From positions 1 through 52,868 of the forward strand of contig RSEH01000297.1 in assembly GCA_006503475.1 (NCBI GenBank): a stretch of 52,868 nt of DNA, written 5' to 3'. Positions 40,189 through 51,989 of this stretch are shown here, in pieces (position 1 is the first letter of the stretch; each line of letters starts with the position of its first letter). Under the pieces are notes generated by a model. The model did no database searches and was not told where the DNA came from. It saw only the letters and a program-made list of their open reading frames with translations. The position numbers were made by a program, and so were the translations under genes. Origin of the DNA: Stentor roeselii. Its lineage: Eukaryota > Ciliophora > Heterotrichea > Heterotrichida > Stentoridae.

Positions 40189-41055
40189 ATGGTGACATCC
40201 ACATAGGACCTGATAGACACAAAGCACGAAGGCACAGTGATTGACTTTTCCTACGACTACTACGGCAAAAGACTAGCTACAAGCGGATCAGACGGTTCAG
40301 TGCGTGTTTTTGAAAACAATTCACTACTTTCCACAATATCAGGCCACTCAGGCCCTGTACTAAGCCTCTCATGGGCACATCCCAAGTACGGCAACCTTCT
40401 CGCCACAGGAGGTTCAGACCAAAAAGCAGTGATTTGGAAAGAAAACAACAACAAATGGACAGTCATCTACGAGTATCTCGGACACAACGGCCCAATCACC
40501 TCAGTCGCCTGGGGTCCTTACACCCTAGGCCTTATTCTTGGAGTCACTTCAATTGACGGGTGTGTTTCAGTCGTAGTTCTCAATGCTGATGATAAATGGA
40601 CTTCTACTTGTTTTCACGCTCATGATAATGGAACTTTAAAACTTGTTTGGAGTCCTTTAGCTGAAAATCTTTGTAATGAAGTTAAACAATCGATTAGTTT
40701 TGCTACTTCTGGAGCGGATGGAATTGTTAAGGTTTGGACTCTTGATGATGGAGAATATTCGAATTTGAAATTGGAAAAACATTTTAGTTGGGTCAGGGCA
40801 CTTGCTTGGGATAGGGAAATTTTTAGTGGAAGTGATGATGGATGCTTTGTGGAGTGGAAAATGGATCAGGGCGAGTGGAAACCGAGGACTGTTGCTGAGT
40901 TTAAGAGTCAGGTTTGCAGTATTAGTGTTAATGAGTTTGGAGGGCAGGTGGCTGTTGGATTGGGGAATGGGGAGACTAAAGTTTTTGATAGGGAGAATGG
41001 ATGGGAAATCGTTTGTGCACTTGATGAAAATGGATATTTAAAAGATAGTAGCTAA
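40189..41055 (+). CDS. SEC13: SEC13, COPII coat and nuclear pore WD-repeat protein
   Basis: After splicing, the protein has 283 residues arranged as six WD40 repeats: YDYYGKRLATSGSDGSVRVF, GHSGPVLSLSWAHP, GHNGPITSVAWGP, HDNGTLKLVWSP, FATSGADGIVKVW, and HFSWVRALAWD. This is the SEC13 pattern of an open propeller that pairs with SEC31 in COPII coats and joins the Y-complex of nuclear pores. The intron GTGACATCCACATAG (40192-40206) sits directly after the ATG, leaving the start codon as a 1-codon first coding exon. The spliced start is M-D-L-I-D-T-K-H-E-G-T-V, like known SEC13 N termini. The 5' half is C-rich and the 3' half T/G-rich in synonymous positions. Confidence 0.93.
40192..40206 (+). 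other. 15-nt intron after the start codon of SEC13
   Basis: GTGACATCCACATAG follows ATG directly. If retained, translation would read four sense codons and stop at the intron's own TAG. Confidence 0.88.
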
Positions 41056-41275
41056 TGATTTCGATATGAGTTTGATATGGATTTTTTGTTTATGATTTTT
41101 TAGTGTTGGTTAGTAAGGATTATTTCAATATAAATTATTCACTGATAATTAACCCAAATATACCCATTTTGATAAACCTTCAAATGATTCATCCGTGATT
41201 AATCCTGCTATTTAACATTAACTCAATCATCATCCATCACCAAAAAATCATTATTCTACTATCACCAGTCAATAA

Positions 41276-41992
41276 ATGGATTACTTCCTAAAAGAAGCTC
41301 CTTTCCGCAAAAGAGTAACATCAGTACTCCAGCAATCCTTCCGAGACCGAGTCTATCACGTTCCTCACAACTTTTCCTCATCACCTTCTCCAACCCTTCC
41401 AGTCAAAACAAAAACCCTAAAGCCAAAAGGTTTAACAGTCCTCGACAAGATAATCCGTTCAGATCACAAAATCAATTCAAAAAAAGTCCAAATCTTAAAA
41501 CTTCCAAAACTTCCATTCGGTAAACATTCAAACTATAACAATGAAGACCTTTTCGTATCAAATCACTTTGTCGAACTTGAAAGTACAGAAAAGACTAAAG
41601 AACTTGATGAAGCCATTAAAAAATTTAGACTTTTTGAGAAAAAATACAAAAAATCTTTGAGTAACTCTCCTGATAAAATTGCGACTTTAGAGAGGAAAAA
41701 GAATTATTTTGTTTATAGTACTCAAGCTGGAAAACTCGTTGTGCATAAAGATAGGAATATTATTAGACAGTATGAGGAGAATAAAAAAGAATATAGTCAT
41801 TTGAGGAACTTGTCTTTTCAGTTTATTCCTGATTTTGATAGTAGACCTTCTACGGATCGAGTACAAGAAAATAATCGCTCGGTTAAGGATATTATTAAAA
41901 GACTTTATCCTTCGCCTAAACCTCAGTCTAATAGGATTTTTGAAAGCCTTTCTAGTAAATTTTCCAGACTTTTTGAAGATTCAGAGATTTAG
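41276..41992 (+). CDS. Basic protein of unknown function
   Basis: The 238-residue protein is rich in Lys, Ser, Pro and aromatic residues. It has a helical segment (about 100-125, TKELDEAIKKFRLFEKKYKK) and a repeated Ser/Pro theme near both ends (SSSPSPTLP, LYPSPKPQSN). No signal peptide or membrane segment. No family recognised; it could be a cytoskeletal or ciliary accessory protein. The 5' third of the gene is C-rich and the 3' half is G/T-rich. A G-poor leader precedes it. Ends in TAG. Confidence 0.65.
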   Translation: MDYFLKEAPFRKRVTSVLQQSFRDRVYHVPHNFSSSPSPTLPVKTKTLKPKGLTVLDKIIRSDHKINSKKVQILKLPKLPFGKHSNYNNEDLFVSNHFVELESTEKTKELDEAIKKFRLFEKKYKKSLSNSPDKIATLERKKNYFVYSTQAGKLVVHKDRNIIRQYEENKKEYSHLRNLSFQFIPDFDSRPSTDRVQENNRSVKDIIKRLYPSPKPQSNRIFESLSSKFSRLFEDSEI

Positions 41993-42445
41993 AAGGATGG
42001 GATTTGTTTTAATTAATAGTTGTTAGGTGGAGATGGCTTTTTTAGGTTTGGGATTGTTGAGGAGTAGGATGTTTTGAGAGTATTTTGAATGGATTTTATT
42101 AGGCGTTGAATGTTTTGGGAGATGAATTTTATAGTAAGAGTTACTGTTTTAAATAAACAAGATTTTAAGTAGTTTAGATTTTAGAACTTGAAAATCAAGG
42201 GATTATCCTTTGAAGTTAGACAATAATAACTATTCTAGTTAGTCTCCTCACATATAAAAATAATTAATCTAAAATGAAAAGGCCGCCACCATAATTTCCC
42301 AAAAGCCAAAATAATATAAAATTCTAAAAATTTCAACAACTATAAATACCTCAATCAACCCTTAACCTGCCCATCAACAATAAAAAACTCCTAATAAATT
42401 CTCCTCACCATACCTAATCCATTAAAAATTCTAAATTCTTAATAA
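41993..42445. promoter_or_regulatory. Intergenic DNA with a skew switch
   Basis: The plus strand is G-rich and C-poor up to about 42130 (3' flank of the previous gene). It then becomes C-rich and G-poor from about 42280 to 42445 (leader of the next gene). No repeat or RNA gene is seen. Confidence 0.4.
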
Positions 42446-43420
42446 ATGTACGAGCTTTCTTTCCAAGACCCATTCGACTCTCCTCGAAGCCAATCCCAAG
42501 ACTACACGTCGAGAAATTCAAGAAGAAGCGATTCAGAAGCTCAAGCCCTATCATCCTGCCATGAAAAGTTACAGAAATCATTGACCCAGACGGTCAACTA
42601 CTCCCATTTAAACCTATTCACAAAATCCAAGGCAGAAGAACAACAAATTTTATCAAGTTCAAAAGAAAAATCTCTTTCAGATGAAACCATTCTTCATAAA
42701 CTTTCCTTTCTCGACATCGAGGGCGGAAGCGAAGAATTTGTGAATGTGAGTCACTTAAGCCCAAAAGGAGGGAAAACAATAAACTTAGAAACAACACCCA
42801 ACAATTCCCCGAACAAGTCGATAAACGAGTCGATGACTGGAGAGATTTTTTTGAAGACTGTTCCCAACTCGTCAAATTTGATTTCAAGTGAAAAGAAGCG
42901 AAATGTCAACATCGACACTTTTATTGACCAGATCATCAAAAACTCTGAAAGTATTAAACAAGGAGTTGAAATTCAAGGATTTGATCAGGGCTTAATCAAG
43001 TTCATCGATTCACTCACTCAGGACTTGAACTCATTAGAGTATAAAAAAGAAGGACTTTGGGTTATTTGTTGTTATAAGTTGACTCAATTTGAGAAAATCT
43101 TGAAGTTAAAAATTGAAAGTTTAAATAAAATGAAAAAAATTCAGATTTTCACTGAAATTGGTAAAGTTAGGGAATGTGAAAGTTGGGTCTTTAGTCAAAG
43201 TATGACTCTTGTTGATCTTTGCTTGATGGGAGATATTTTAAGTACTGGATTTCTTTTGGAGAAGGAAATAAGACTTATTGATATTTATGAAGTTGTGGAA
43301 CAGTTCACGACTTACTTTTTTAATAGGGTTACTACGAGGTACTCGAAAGCGAAAACCCGAAGAATTGACCCGAGGTACTTTTTTTATAATATCAGGATGT
43401 TTTTATTGCAAGAGTTATAA
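42446..43420 (+). CDS. Protein of unknown function with disordered N-terminal half
   Basis: The 324-residue protein has a Ser/Asn/Asp-rich, probably disordered N-terminal part (about 1-150) with many possible phosphosites (SPRSQSQD, NSPNKS). A compact helical C-terminal domain covers about 155-324 (FIDSLTQDLNSLEYKKEG, EKILKLKIESLNKMKK, RVTTRYSKAKTRRIDPRYFF). No family recognised. Single exon. Codon use changes from C-rich to T-rich near its middle. Confidence 0.65.
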   Translation: MYELSFQDPFDSPRSQSQDYTSRNSRRSDSEAQALSSCHEKLQKSLTQTVNYSHLNLFTKSKAEEQQILSSSKEKSLSDETILHKLSFLDIEGGSEEFVNVSHLSPKGGKTINLETTPNNSPNKSINESMTGEIFLKTVPNSSNLISSEKKRNVNIDTFIDQIIKNSESIKQGVEIQGFDQGLIKFIDSLTQDLNSLEYKKEGLWVICCYKLTQFEKILKLKIESLNKMKKIQIFTEIGKVRECESWVFSQSMTLVDLCLMGDILSTGFLLEKEIRLIDIYEVVEQFTTYFFNRVTTRYSKAKTRRIDPRYFFYNIRMFLLQEL

Positions 43421-43536
43421 TAATTTAATTCAAAACTGGTCAGTTTCTTAGATCATGTTGATACTATTTAGATTATTAGAAAATTTAATAAGTAGAAAGT
43501 CCTAACAATGAAATTTTATCTTTTTAATGAATGTAA

Positions 43537-44211
43537 ATGAAAGTAGCTAACAATTCACGATTTCCTTTATACTTGAAAATCCAGAGGATTGTTTCCTTTC
43601 TGATTATTTCAGTACTTTTGTTCTATTATGGAGTTGAGGACAATAGCTGGAAGTTCTTTGTTTACTTTACTCACTGGGGGATGATGACGACTTTTGCATT
43701 CTTTTTATTCGCCCTTCTGAACTATTATTTGGATTATTTAGATACAACGGTTTGCACGTTGTTTTTAATTATTTGGGCTTTCAACTGGTGTGTGACTCTG
43801 GCATTCTGGGGATACTTGGTTCCAGTCAGTGGGTTGAAGACATTTGTAAGAGGTACTCTAACCCATTCAGTTCCTCTAATTTTGACCCTTCTCGACTATT
43901 CATTCAACGAAATTCCATTCATAAGAAGTCGATTCTTGATCTCCCTCTCTGTGATGATTACCTACTTCATGGTCTTCCTATTACCCTATTCCGTAATCGT
44001 GAAGCCAATATACCACGGAATCGACTTCGACGACGTGATTTCAATTTTAATCACAATCGTTGTATTCATCATCGCCTTAGGCATTCTAGAGCTTGGCAAG
44101 TTGCTGAAAGAAGCGATGTTGAAATCAAAGCATTCAAATCATTCAGAGCATCAAGAGCCCTTACTAGAAAACGGTCCCCAATACGAACTAAAGAGCAAGT
44201 CAGAAGTTTAA
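43537..44211 (+). CDS. AIG1/ADTRP-like membrane protein
   Basis: The 224-residue protein has six hydrophobic segments and a soluble polar tail. FVYFTHWGMMTTFAFFLFALL and the LTHSVPLILTLLDY segment resemble the Thr and His active-site regions of the AIG1/ADTRP (FAR-17a) family. Those enzymes are membrane threonine hydrolases acting on fatty-acid esters of hydroxy fatty acids. The likely nucleophile Thr near 45 and His near 112 are present. An in-frame start two codons earlier is not available, so the ATG at 43537 is used. An unrelated six-span family is possible. Stop TAA is 15 bp from the stop of the convergent gene. Confidence 0.55.
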   Translation: MKVANNSRFPLYLKIQRIVSFLIISVLLFYYGVEDNSWKFFVYFTHWGMMTTFAFFLFALLNYYLDYLDTTVCTLFLIIWAFNWCVTLAFWGYLVPVSGLKTFVRGTLTHSVPLILTLLDYSFNEIPFIRSRFLISLSVMITYFMVFLLPYSVIVKPIYHGIDFDDVISILITIVVFIIALGILELGKLLKEAMLKSKHSNHSEHQEPLLENGPQYELKSKSEV

Positions 44212-44226
44212 TAGTTAGTTAATCAA

Positions 44227-46419
44227 TCACTCAAGACTATTAATCACCAACTCATCAATTTCTATCTTTACATTCCTCGCCAGTACCCCAAGACTCGAGT
44301 CCCAGTCCTTGAAAATCCCGCAAAAGGTGTTAAAGACATTTAAGACTTCAGGAAGATTACTTGAAATAAGACTTTCTTTACAGTGCTTTAGGATTTTTCT
44401 TAGTAGAAGAAAAGTTGCGTTTAGTTTTGGAGAAATGAGGCTTTTTGAAGTGATTCTACTGTTGGCTTGTTTGATTTCGCTGAGAATCCAGTGAATGCAT
44501 TGAGGGATGAAAGGAAAAAAAGAGTTTTTTAGACGGCGGATGACCTGTGCAGCGACGATTAAAGCACTTTTAACTACCATTTCTGGAGATTCTTTTAATA
44601 TTACTTGATTCACGAAGTCTAGTAGCTTTATTCTCATCTGCCAGAGCTTTTTTCCTCTTTTGCAGTAAAAAAAAAGAATTTCTAAAAGTCGCAGTTGAAC
44701 CGGTTCTTGACTTTCATTGAAAAAAACTATGATCTCATCAAGACCTGTGTCTTCAAACACGTCTAAAGCGCGAATGTAGACTTTTAAAGCTTCTCCATAA
44801 ACAAAGACCTGTTTTTCCATCATTGAATGAACAAGTTTCCAAGGAATTTTCGTGTTTTCATTTAAAATCATTGAAAGATGTCGAAGTCCAATAGCATTTA
44901 AATAGTCTTCATTGCTTTCAAGGTCATTAATCCAGAGATATTCAGGATTTTCAGTGATTTTTTGAACTCCTGTCATGATTTTCGAGATTTTTTCATTCAG
45001 CTCTAAAGCCAACTGAGCATTTTCGCTGTTTTTAAGACGAATCACTTGAGCTGAGATGGAAATCAAGAAATCTTTGCTTAGGTAGTCTTCAGGAAGGGCC
45101 AAAAGAAGTTGAAGAGATACTTTTAATAGATGCTCGTCGTTTAAATCAATGCAAGTTTTCACAAGTTCTTCTGTGTTTCTTGGTTTTTGGACTAAAAGTA
45201 TCGGTTCAGTCGAACTTAGCACGGAACTCAAGAAAAACATTAAAAAAACATCGCGAGTCTCGGAAAATCTTTTGATTAAAGCGAAAAAAACCTTTGACAT
45301 TATCACAGAGGCTCCTGAAACATTAGAAAGTCCAGATAAAAGAGAGCAAAACGATAATAAATCAGACTCTTCCATTATTTTCCCGATTTTTTCTTTAATT
45401 ACTTCGATTTCACCCTGATCTTCTTCAGAAAAAGTGTAAATTAATTCTTTTTTTTCGATAAAACTGCAAAAATCGAAACCTCCTGGCTCCCAATAAACGA
45501 AAAACTGGACAAAAATAGTAAAAAGTTCGTTTTTCACCTGCAGGACTGAATCAGTTAAAAATCTCCAGAATTCCATCAGTAATTGAAAATGCTCTGAAAT
45601 TCCAAATAAAACTGCTCGATGAGGTGGAAGGTATTGAGAGAAAACTCGGAAATATCTCACGATTTGAGTCGCTTTCAACTCTGATATTTTTTCTTTTTGT
45701 ATCCAGGGCAGGACTTGGTTTGGAAATTTTTGTATAAAAAAGTTGGAGACTTCTTCCATTATGTTTTCAGTGATCTTGTCGCATTTGTACTCAGTCATTA
45801 TTTTTACCACCTGCTGAACAACACTTTCAATATACTCATTTTTATTACGTTTAGGAGTAGTTTTCAGCATTTTAATAAACAAGTTCTTAAGTTTCCAAGT
45901 ATCATCTCCCTTTGAAAAGCAATCCATGAGTTCCTGAACACCTCCCGGTTTCATAATCGCTTGAGGTAAAAACTCACTAGCAAGTCTTAGATGTTCAGGT
46001 GCATAAGTCAAAAGCCAAAGAAGTGGTCCAATGCAATGATGTGGTGAAAGAAGCTTTAAAAAATCTTCATTTGAACCAGGAATCGTCAGCAACAAAGCTA
46101 AAAGAGTATCATTGCAGATCAGGTCTGGGAATTTTGAATAGTTTTCCATGAATAAGCTTTGAAATTTCGGAAATAAAGAACTTGTGTCAGTGTCTAAAAG
46201 TGATGATATTGACTGGAAGTCTGTAGGAAGACTTGTTAGTGATGTCTTTGGAAGAACTACCCAGCAAGTTATGTAAAGAATTGATTTTTGGTAAACTGAT
46301 TCTTCTGGTTCTTCGATTTTTGAGGGTTTTAGGGTTAGGTCTAATAGTGATGATAAGAAGAGGAGTTTGTCTTGTTTCGGACTTTTTAGGATTTCTGAGA
46401 TCTTTGAAAAGTTTTCCAT
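44227..46419 (-). CDS. Helical-repeat (HEAT-like) protein
   Basis: The 730-residue protein is almost entirely alpha-helical, with no membrane segment or zinc finger. It appears to be a solenoid: repeated helix pairs such as QLRLLEILFFYCKRGKKLW and KSALIVAAQVIRRLKNSFF. The C-terminal part resembles the RTP1/TANGO6 C-terminal region in layout, a family linked to RNA polymerase II assembly and secretion. I rate that match as weak. Single exon ending in TGA. The 5' end of the gene is C-rich on the coding strand and the 3' end more G-rich. Confidence 0.65.
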   Translation of the reverse strand: MENFSKISEILKSPKQDKLLFLSSLLDLTLKPSKIEEPEESVYQKSILYITCWVVLPKTSLTSLPTDFQSISSLLDTDTSSLFPKFQSLFMENYSKFPDLICNDTLLALLLTIPGSNEDFLKLLSPHHCIGPLLWLLTYAPEHLRLASEFLPQAIMKPGGVQELMDCFSKGDDTWKLKNLFIKMLKTTPKRNKNEYIESVVQQVVKIMTEYKCDKITENIMEEVSNFFIQKFPNQVLPWIQKEKISELKATQIVRYFRVFSQYLPPHRAVLFGISEHFQLLMEFWRFLTDSVLQVKNELFTIFVQFFVYWEPGGFDFCSFIEKKELIYTFSEEDQGEIEVIKEKIGKIMEESDLLSFCSLLSGLSNVSGASVIMSKVFFALIKRFSETRDVFLMFFLSSVLSSTEPILLVQKPRNTEELVKTCIDLNDEHLLKVSLQLLLALPEDYLSKDFLISISAQVIRLKNSENAQLALELNEKISKIMTGVQKITENPEYLWINDLESNEDYLNAIGLRHLSMILNENTKIPWKLVHSMMEKQVFVYGEALKVYIRALDVFEDTGLDEIIVFFNESQEPVQLRLLEILFFYCKRGKKLWQMRIKLLDFVNQVILKESPEMVVKSALIVAAQVIRRLKNSFFPFIPQCIHWILSEIKQANSRITSKSLISPKLNATFLLLRKILKHCKESLISSNLPEVLNVFNTFCGIFKDWDSSLGVLARNVKIEIDELVINSLE

Positions 46420-46984
46420 TTTAATTAGAATGTTTTAGAGAAGAAGAGAGGATTTTGATGGAAACGTTTATTTTTATAGTTTGGATTTAGGGTAAGTCAA
46501 AAAATGATTATTGGTTTGAGGTTAAGAGAATATTAGTGTTGTTAAATATTAGATGAGTTTCATATTTAATTTTAGATCTCTATTCTAAAAATTATAGTTT
46601 TAAATCTGCATAAAGGTATTTAACATGCAAATAATGCTATGTAAGATTTTACTTGCTGATTAATTACCATATGCAAGAGTATTTATATACAAATAACTCA
46701 ATCATTCTCAATCTTTCTATTCTAAAATGATACAAATCAACCTTCTTTGTGATCAAAAAAATCATAAACTAAATAATCATCTTATTAAGAATATTGTCTA
46801 AATCCTTTCTTCTGAGTACAAAAAATTTATAAGATGTTCAATTTATAAGAAATTTTAATCTATAGTTCAAAAGTCTCTATTTATATCTAAAAAGTTAAGT
46901 CTATTCTTACATCAGCTAGCATTTAGGGTAAGTTGGCATTTTTTTCTTGATTTGAATTCTAGAAAGTTCTATTAGTAGAAATAA
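46420..46984. promoter_or_regulatory. Divergent intergenic DNA
   Basis: 565 bp between the helical-repeat gene (minus) and the Cys-rich membrane protein gene (plus). AT-rich, with TTAGGGTAAGT words near 46487 and 46922 that resemble a telomere unit. No other feature is seen. Confidence 0.4.
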
Positions 46985-49900
46985 ATGGCATTTTTCTCTC
47001 TGGTCTTCTCTCAAATGTGTTGTTTTATCAGTGGTGCTACCCTTGCACATTACCAATTCGGGTATAACTTTGGTCAAGTGTTTTACGACCTCTCAAATTC
47101 AGGAAATCATGCGCAGAATGGTTTCAGTTCAAATCCAGATGGCTACGATATAACCCCAACAGACAAAGGAGCTTATTTTTCAGGGAATAATAAATATATA
47201 AGTCTACCTGGGAATGAGATAAATTCTAATATGATAAATTTGCAGAATACTTTTTCAATGGTCTTTTGGGTTAATCTTGCTTTTGATTCTTCAAGACCAA
47301 ATAATGTATACCAAATTGTTTTTATATCAAATAACGTGAATAGTCATTTTTCTTTCGCTTGGTCTGGAGATAACAATAGTTGTTATTTTGACCTTAAAAG
47401 TTCAGACAACTCTTATACAAAAGATTCAAACAGTGGAGTGATGATACCTGGTAAGAATCATGTAGGAAAATGGCACAGTATTTTTCTTGTTATTGTTAGT
47501 AACTTAATAAAATCATATATAAACCTTAGCACTGCAATTAGTTTTACAATAGGAGTTCCATATTCAACACTTTCAACTGCTAGATTTGACATCGGACGTC
47601 AAGTGAATTCTCTTTTAGGCTATCTTTGGAGTTTTTATTTATTCGATACAGTGATTGATCCTTTAACTTTTAACTCAGCAAATTACATACCGATATATTG
47701 TTCTGAGAATAGTTGTGCAGCCACCTGCAATAGTATAATCCAATACGCCAATAAAATTGCTTGTAGCTATAATTCATCAATTATCGAATGTGCTGATTGT
47801 GTTTTAAATAATCAATTTCTTGATTGTGGATACTGTAATCCAAACAGTTGTTTTGGTCCATATTCTCAAATCAAATGTCCTGAAGTAAATTCAGAATTTA
47901 TATTTCCTTGTAGTGCTGGATTTTTTCCTTCAAGTAATCAATTTAATTGTTCAGAATGCAATGAGCAATGCTCTAGTTGCACTGAGGCAAACCTTTGCAC
48001 ATCATGTAAAAGCTTGAATTCAGAGCCTGATCTTGAATTAGGCTGCAACTGTAATGAAGGATTTTTTAATTCATCAAGTTTAATCAGTCAGAGCTCATGT
48101 CAATCTTGCTACACAACCTGCAAAACTTGTGAAAATAGTCTCAAATGTTTAACATGCAAAGATAATAATGCCTCACCAGCTGACAGTTTTGGATGCAAAT
48201 GCAAAGAACAGTTCTATAATATAACGGATCTTAAAGATGGAGGAGTTTGCATGAAATGCCATTCAGATTGCAGCATTTGCACAGATTCATTAAAATGCGT
48301 TAGCTGTATTGATGATAATGCAGAAAAAGATGGAACTTCTGGGTGTTTTTGTAAAGCAGGATTTTACAACACTACTTCCTTGAACACTAGTCATTCATGC
48401 TTACCTTGCTTTAATGAATGCTATAGTTGTAATACTCAGTTTTTATGTAATAATTGCATCGATTCTAATTCATTAATTGCCAACACCGGAGGCTGTCTAT
48501 GCAAACAAGGATTTTACAATGTAACTCAAGTTATATCTCAAGGATTATGCTTGATGTGCCATAATGAATGCTATACTTGCAATGACTCTTCACATTGTTT
48601 AACCTGCTTAGATAATAATTCGAGGCCGTCTCTTGACTCAGGTTGTGACTGCATCGAGAGTTTTTACAAAGACACAGACGGTATTTGCAAGTCATGCTTA
48701 AAAGATTGCAGAAACTGCATCAACTCCAGTTCTTGTGACCTCTGTAATGACAAATATTCTTTTTTTAACGGCTCTCACTGCATATGTAAGGAAGGCTTTA
48801 AACTATCAAAACAATCTTGCATTAAAAAGTATTTTTCAGCAGTTTTGATAGTGAAATCAATAAACCTTGTTGTCTTGAGGTTTTCAGAAAAGCTTAAAAA
48901 TAACTTGAAAGATAAAGACTTTAAAATATCAGTAGAAAACAGGGAAGATTTTAACTCGACTCTATTGAAATCAAAAGGAAAAATTGATTATTTTTTTAAG
49001 TTGGACTTCAAAAAAAAGGTAAAAAAAGGGTCAATTATTCAAGTGAAAATTTTGCATTTCCTTTTAAGTGCAAACAACTCTCAATTAAAGAACTATAAAA
49101 TTTATTCAAATCTTCCATCATCTGATCAGTTTGCTGAGAACTCTACACTTCAAGCTCTTCTGAATCAAATCGAAACGATAGCCCAGGTCATTGTTTCATC
49201 TTCACTTGGAGCTACACTAATCAGCAACCCTTCAGCGGCCTGGGCTCTTCTGAATTCAATTCAAATTCTAATCTATATACCTTTAAATTCTAACAAAATG
49301 ACTCCTAATCTCAGGATATTTTTATCAGGATTCGCTGGTTTCAACTTACTTCCTGATATTTTAGGCCCTGAGTTCAACGGAAATGCTTCTTCTTCACCGT
49401 ATCTGGAAGCTAGGAGATATGGAGTTGAAAGTTCTGTGTTTTTAAAGAATACTGGAAAAATTTTCATGATTTTTGGAACTGCTGTTGTCGCTTGGCCATT
49501 TTTATTTGCATTATCAAGATCAAGATATACAAAAATAAGTGAAAAAGCTATGGAAATATTAGGAAATTATAGGTATAGCTTTTTTTTAAGGTTTTGGATT
49601 CAGAATTATTTGGATATTTTGATATTCAGCCTTGTGCAGCTGAGATCTGTGAGTTTTAATTAGACTGTTTTAATTTCAGGTCAAGGTTATTTCAACCAGT
49701 TTTTGGCTACTATTGGAGCTGTAATAATTATTTAGATTGCGGCAGTTCTGACACTTCCATTATGCTTAATTTCTTTTTATGTGAGCTTCGATAAAATTAC
49801 AGAAGGTTCTGAAAACTTCAAAAAAAAGTGGGGAAGTCTTTTTTTAGAATTCAAAAACGATAAAGGATTCGTCAGTTGTCTTTACTATTTCTTATTTTTT

Positions 49901-50329
49901 AGTAGAAGAGTAGGATTCGGGTTTTCTCAAGTTTACCTTAATTCTTTACTTTTTCTTCAAGGAGGACTGAATATTTTATTTTCTGCTGTTGTTTTAGTCT
50001 TTTTGATCTACTATAGACCTTTCAAAGAAAAGTTAATTATAATTACAACCTTCGCAGGAGAAATAGGTTCAACTCTTGTAATGATTTTTTGTTATGTTTA
50101 CTTATGGGAAATCAGTTCCTCATCAGAAGAAATCATTGAAATGGTAATTATTCTTATCGTTCTTTCTTCGATGTCTGTTCAAGTATTAGCTTCTTTTTAT
50201 TCTTTTTACAATATGGTGAAGGTTTTATGGAAAAGGCTGGAAAAGTTCAGAAGTTTACAATTTGTAAAGAGTTTTAATAGTCGGCCTATTAACGTCAAAA
50301 AGCATGATTATTTCACTTATCATAAATAG
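46985..50329 (+). CDS. LamG-like, Cys-rich repeat, multi-pass surface protein
   Basis: Three exons (46985-49648, 49664-49720, 49736-50329) give 1104 residues. A hydrophobic N terminus (signal peptide) is followed by a LamG/concanavalin-like domain (about 25-235). About seven Cys-rich, furin/EGF-like repeats of roughly 55 residues follow (about 236-620, CxxC...CxTCxDNN pattern). Next come a Lys-rich beta region (about 620-720) and a C-terminal bundle of hydrophobic segments starting near 735. This layout is a common large family in ciliates (cell-surface proteins of unknown function). Many Asn-x-Ser/Thr sites in the repeats suggest glycosylation. Both introns are 15 nt and phase 0. The 3' part is an inverted partner of 51990-52868. 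Confidence 0.85.
49649..49663 (+). other. 15-nt intron (phase 0)
   Basis: GTGAGTTTTAATTAG joins Leu-Arg-Ser to Thr-Val-Leu. The paralog at 52593-52607 has an intron at the same place. Confidence 0.9.
49721..49735 (+). other. 15-nt intron (phase 0)
   Basis: GTAATAATTATTTAG follows Ile-Gly-Ala. The paralog at 52521-52535 has an intron at the same place, and the exon between the two introns is 57 nt in both genes. Confidence 0.9.
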
Positions 50330-51989
50330 CTAGCAAAAATATTTTTAAATATGCTGAATACTCTTAATTTGAAAGGCTATTCATAAAAGTTGAAGAATGA
50401 TTTTAATTACTTCATCAGCGATGACTAGTCTTAGTGTTTATACTAATTAAATCGATTTTAGCATATTGCTAAATCCCTTCATCATCTCGATCAACTTTAT
50501 TGAATCAAGTCACCATTTCCAATTTCTTGAATTTTAAATAGTTTATCAAAAGCTCATATATGAAGAATTCGGAACATATAAGATTTGTTTTGAGATATCA
50601 CTACCCTTTCTTTATGGATACCTGAAATTTTAAGTGAGATTAAATGCGAAATAGTAATATGTTCTAATTATTGATTGAAGGTTATTTAGTTATCTAGGAT
50701 ATTATCTAACTATGGAGTTAATCATCATAAAATATGTTCTGATTTATTTTTGGTTTCTTATATTATTCATTCTGATGAAAAAACATAAAAATAAAGAATT
50801 GATAAACTCAAACTTTTTCTAGTTGGCTGATATTCTGTAATAGTAATTTATCTCTACGCCCTTAAATCATGATTAATAATTGAATCTCAAATAAGCCCAG
50901 ACAACTTACAATATTCCTAAACCATATTGATTAAAATATTTCCAAAATTCATCTTGCAAATCTTAGAACTTAAAACCAATTCTCTCTAAAATCATCTTCA
51001 CAACTCTCAACATCTAAATCCAAACAAATGAAATAAAGAATTCAGTATCATTCTATTGTTTCGAATCAAAATGATAATCTTCTGCAAAATTGACCTTTTC
51101 TTATTCGAGAGGGTTAAGGCTTCCTCAAAAAAGAAAATACCGAAGCTGAGTCAGTCTCAGTGAAACATTTGTTTAAATTTTAATTCATATTCAAAATTTC
51201 TACATCGACTCAGATTTCAAGAAATCTGGGAAGAGATTCAGGAGAAACTTTGAGAACCTGCTGAAATTTCCAATTAATTCTCAATACTCTTGTTTTATGA
51301 ATTCTGAAAGTTAAGTACTCGGGGGCATAAGTAGTTTAAGAGAGTCTAAAGATGAAAACAGGTAAATAATGCATATCTAAGTTCAGTGAGGTGAAATAGA
51401 AGGTATTTACTGAATTTTAATGATTAGTTTCAATTGATTGTCTTCTTCCTTAGCTTAATGAGAATAACTTGTAAGTAAATTTTCTTGTTTGATGATTAAG
51501 ATAGAAAATTTTTATCATGAATGAATTTACTGAATCATTATTTGACTCAGGTATTTAAGAAATTATCTGGTTTCAGTTGAATTAAACAGAAGACATTAAT
51601 TTGGCATGATATTGAAAATCAAAGCAGTTTTGAAATTTATAAGGAATTATATGAAAGAACTTTTTAAAAAATGTACAATTTTATTAACTTTACAAAACCT
51701 CATAAGGACATTATATAGTTAAACTGCCCTAATCTTTTAAACTATTTTTTTTTACTTCAGTAGCCTTTTCTAATTTGATGGTGAAAGGCTTTTTATTAAC
51801 TTTGATTAGGAAGTCTTTTTGTATTAGACTAGAAATATTAATAAGAAAACTTATACTAACTTTAAATTTAAAACTATGATAATTTTCATTTGGTTGATAA
51901 ACTCTTCAATTCTTACATTAAACTAAGAAAATTTATAAACTAATGATTTTCGCCTGCCTCTCTTACATATAAGTTTGATATTTCAATCT
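50330..51989. other. Convergent intergenic spacer
   Basis: 1.66 kb between the two convergent paralogs. AT-rich with a few short frames and no recognised gene, RNA or repeat. It is the unpaired loop between the arms of the inverted repeat. Confidence 0.45.
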
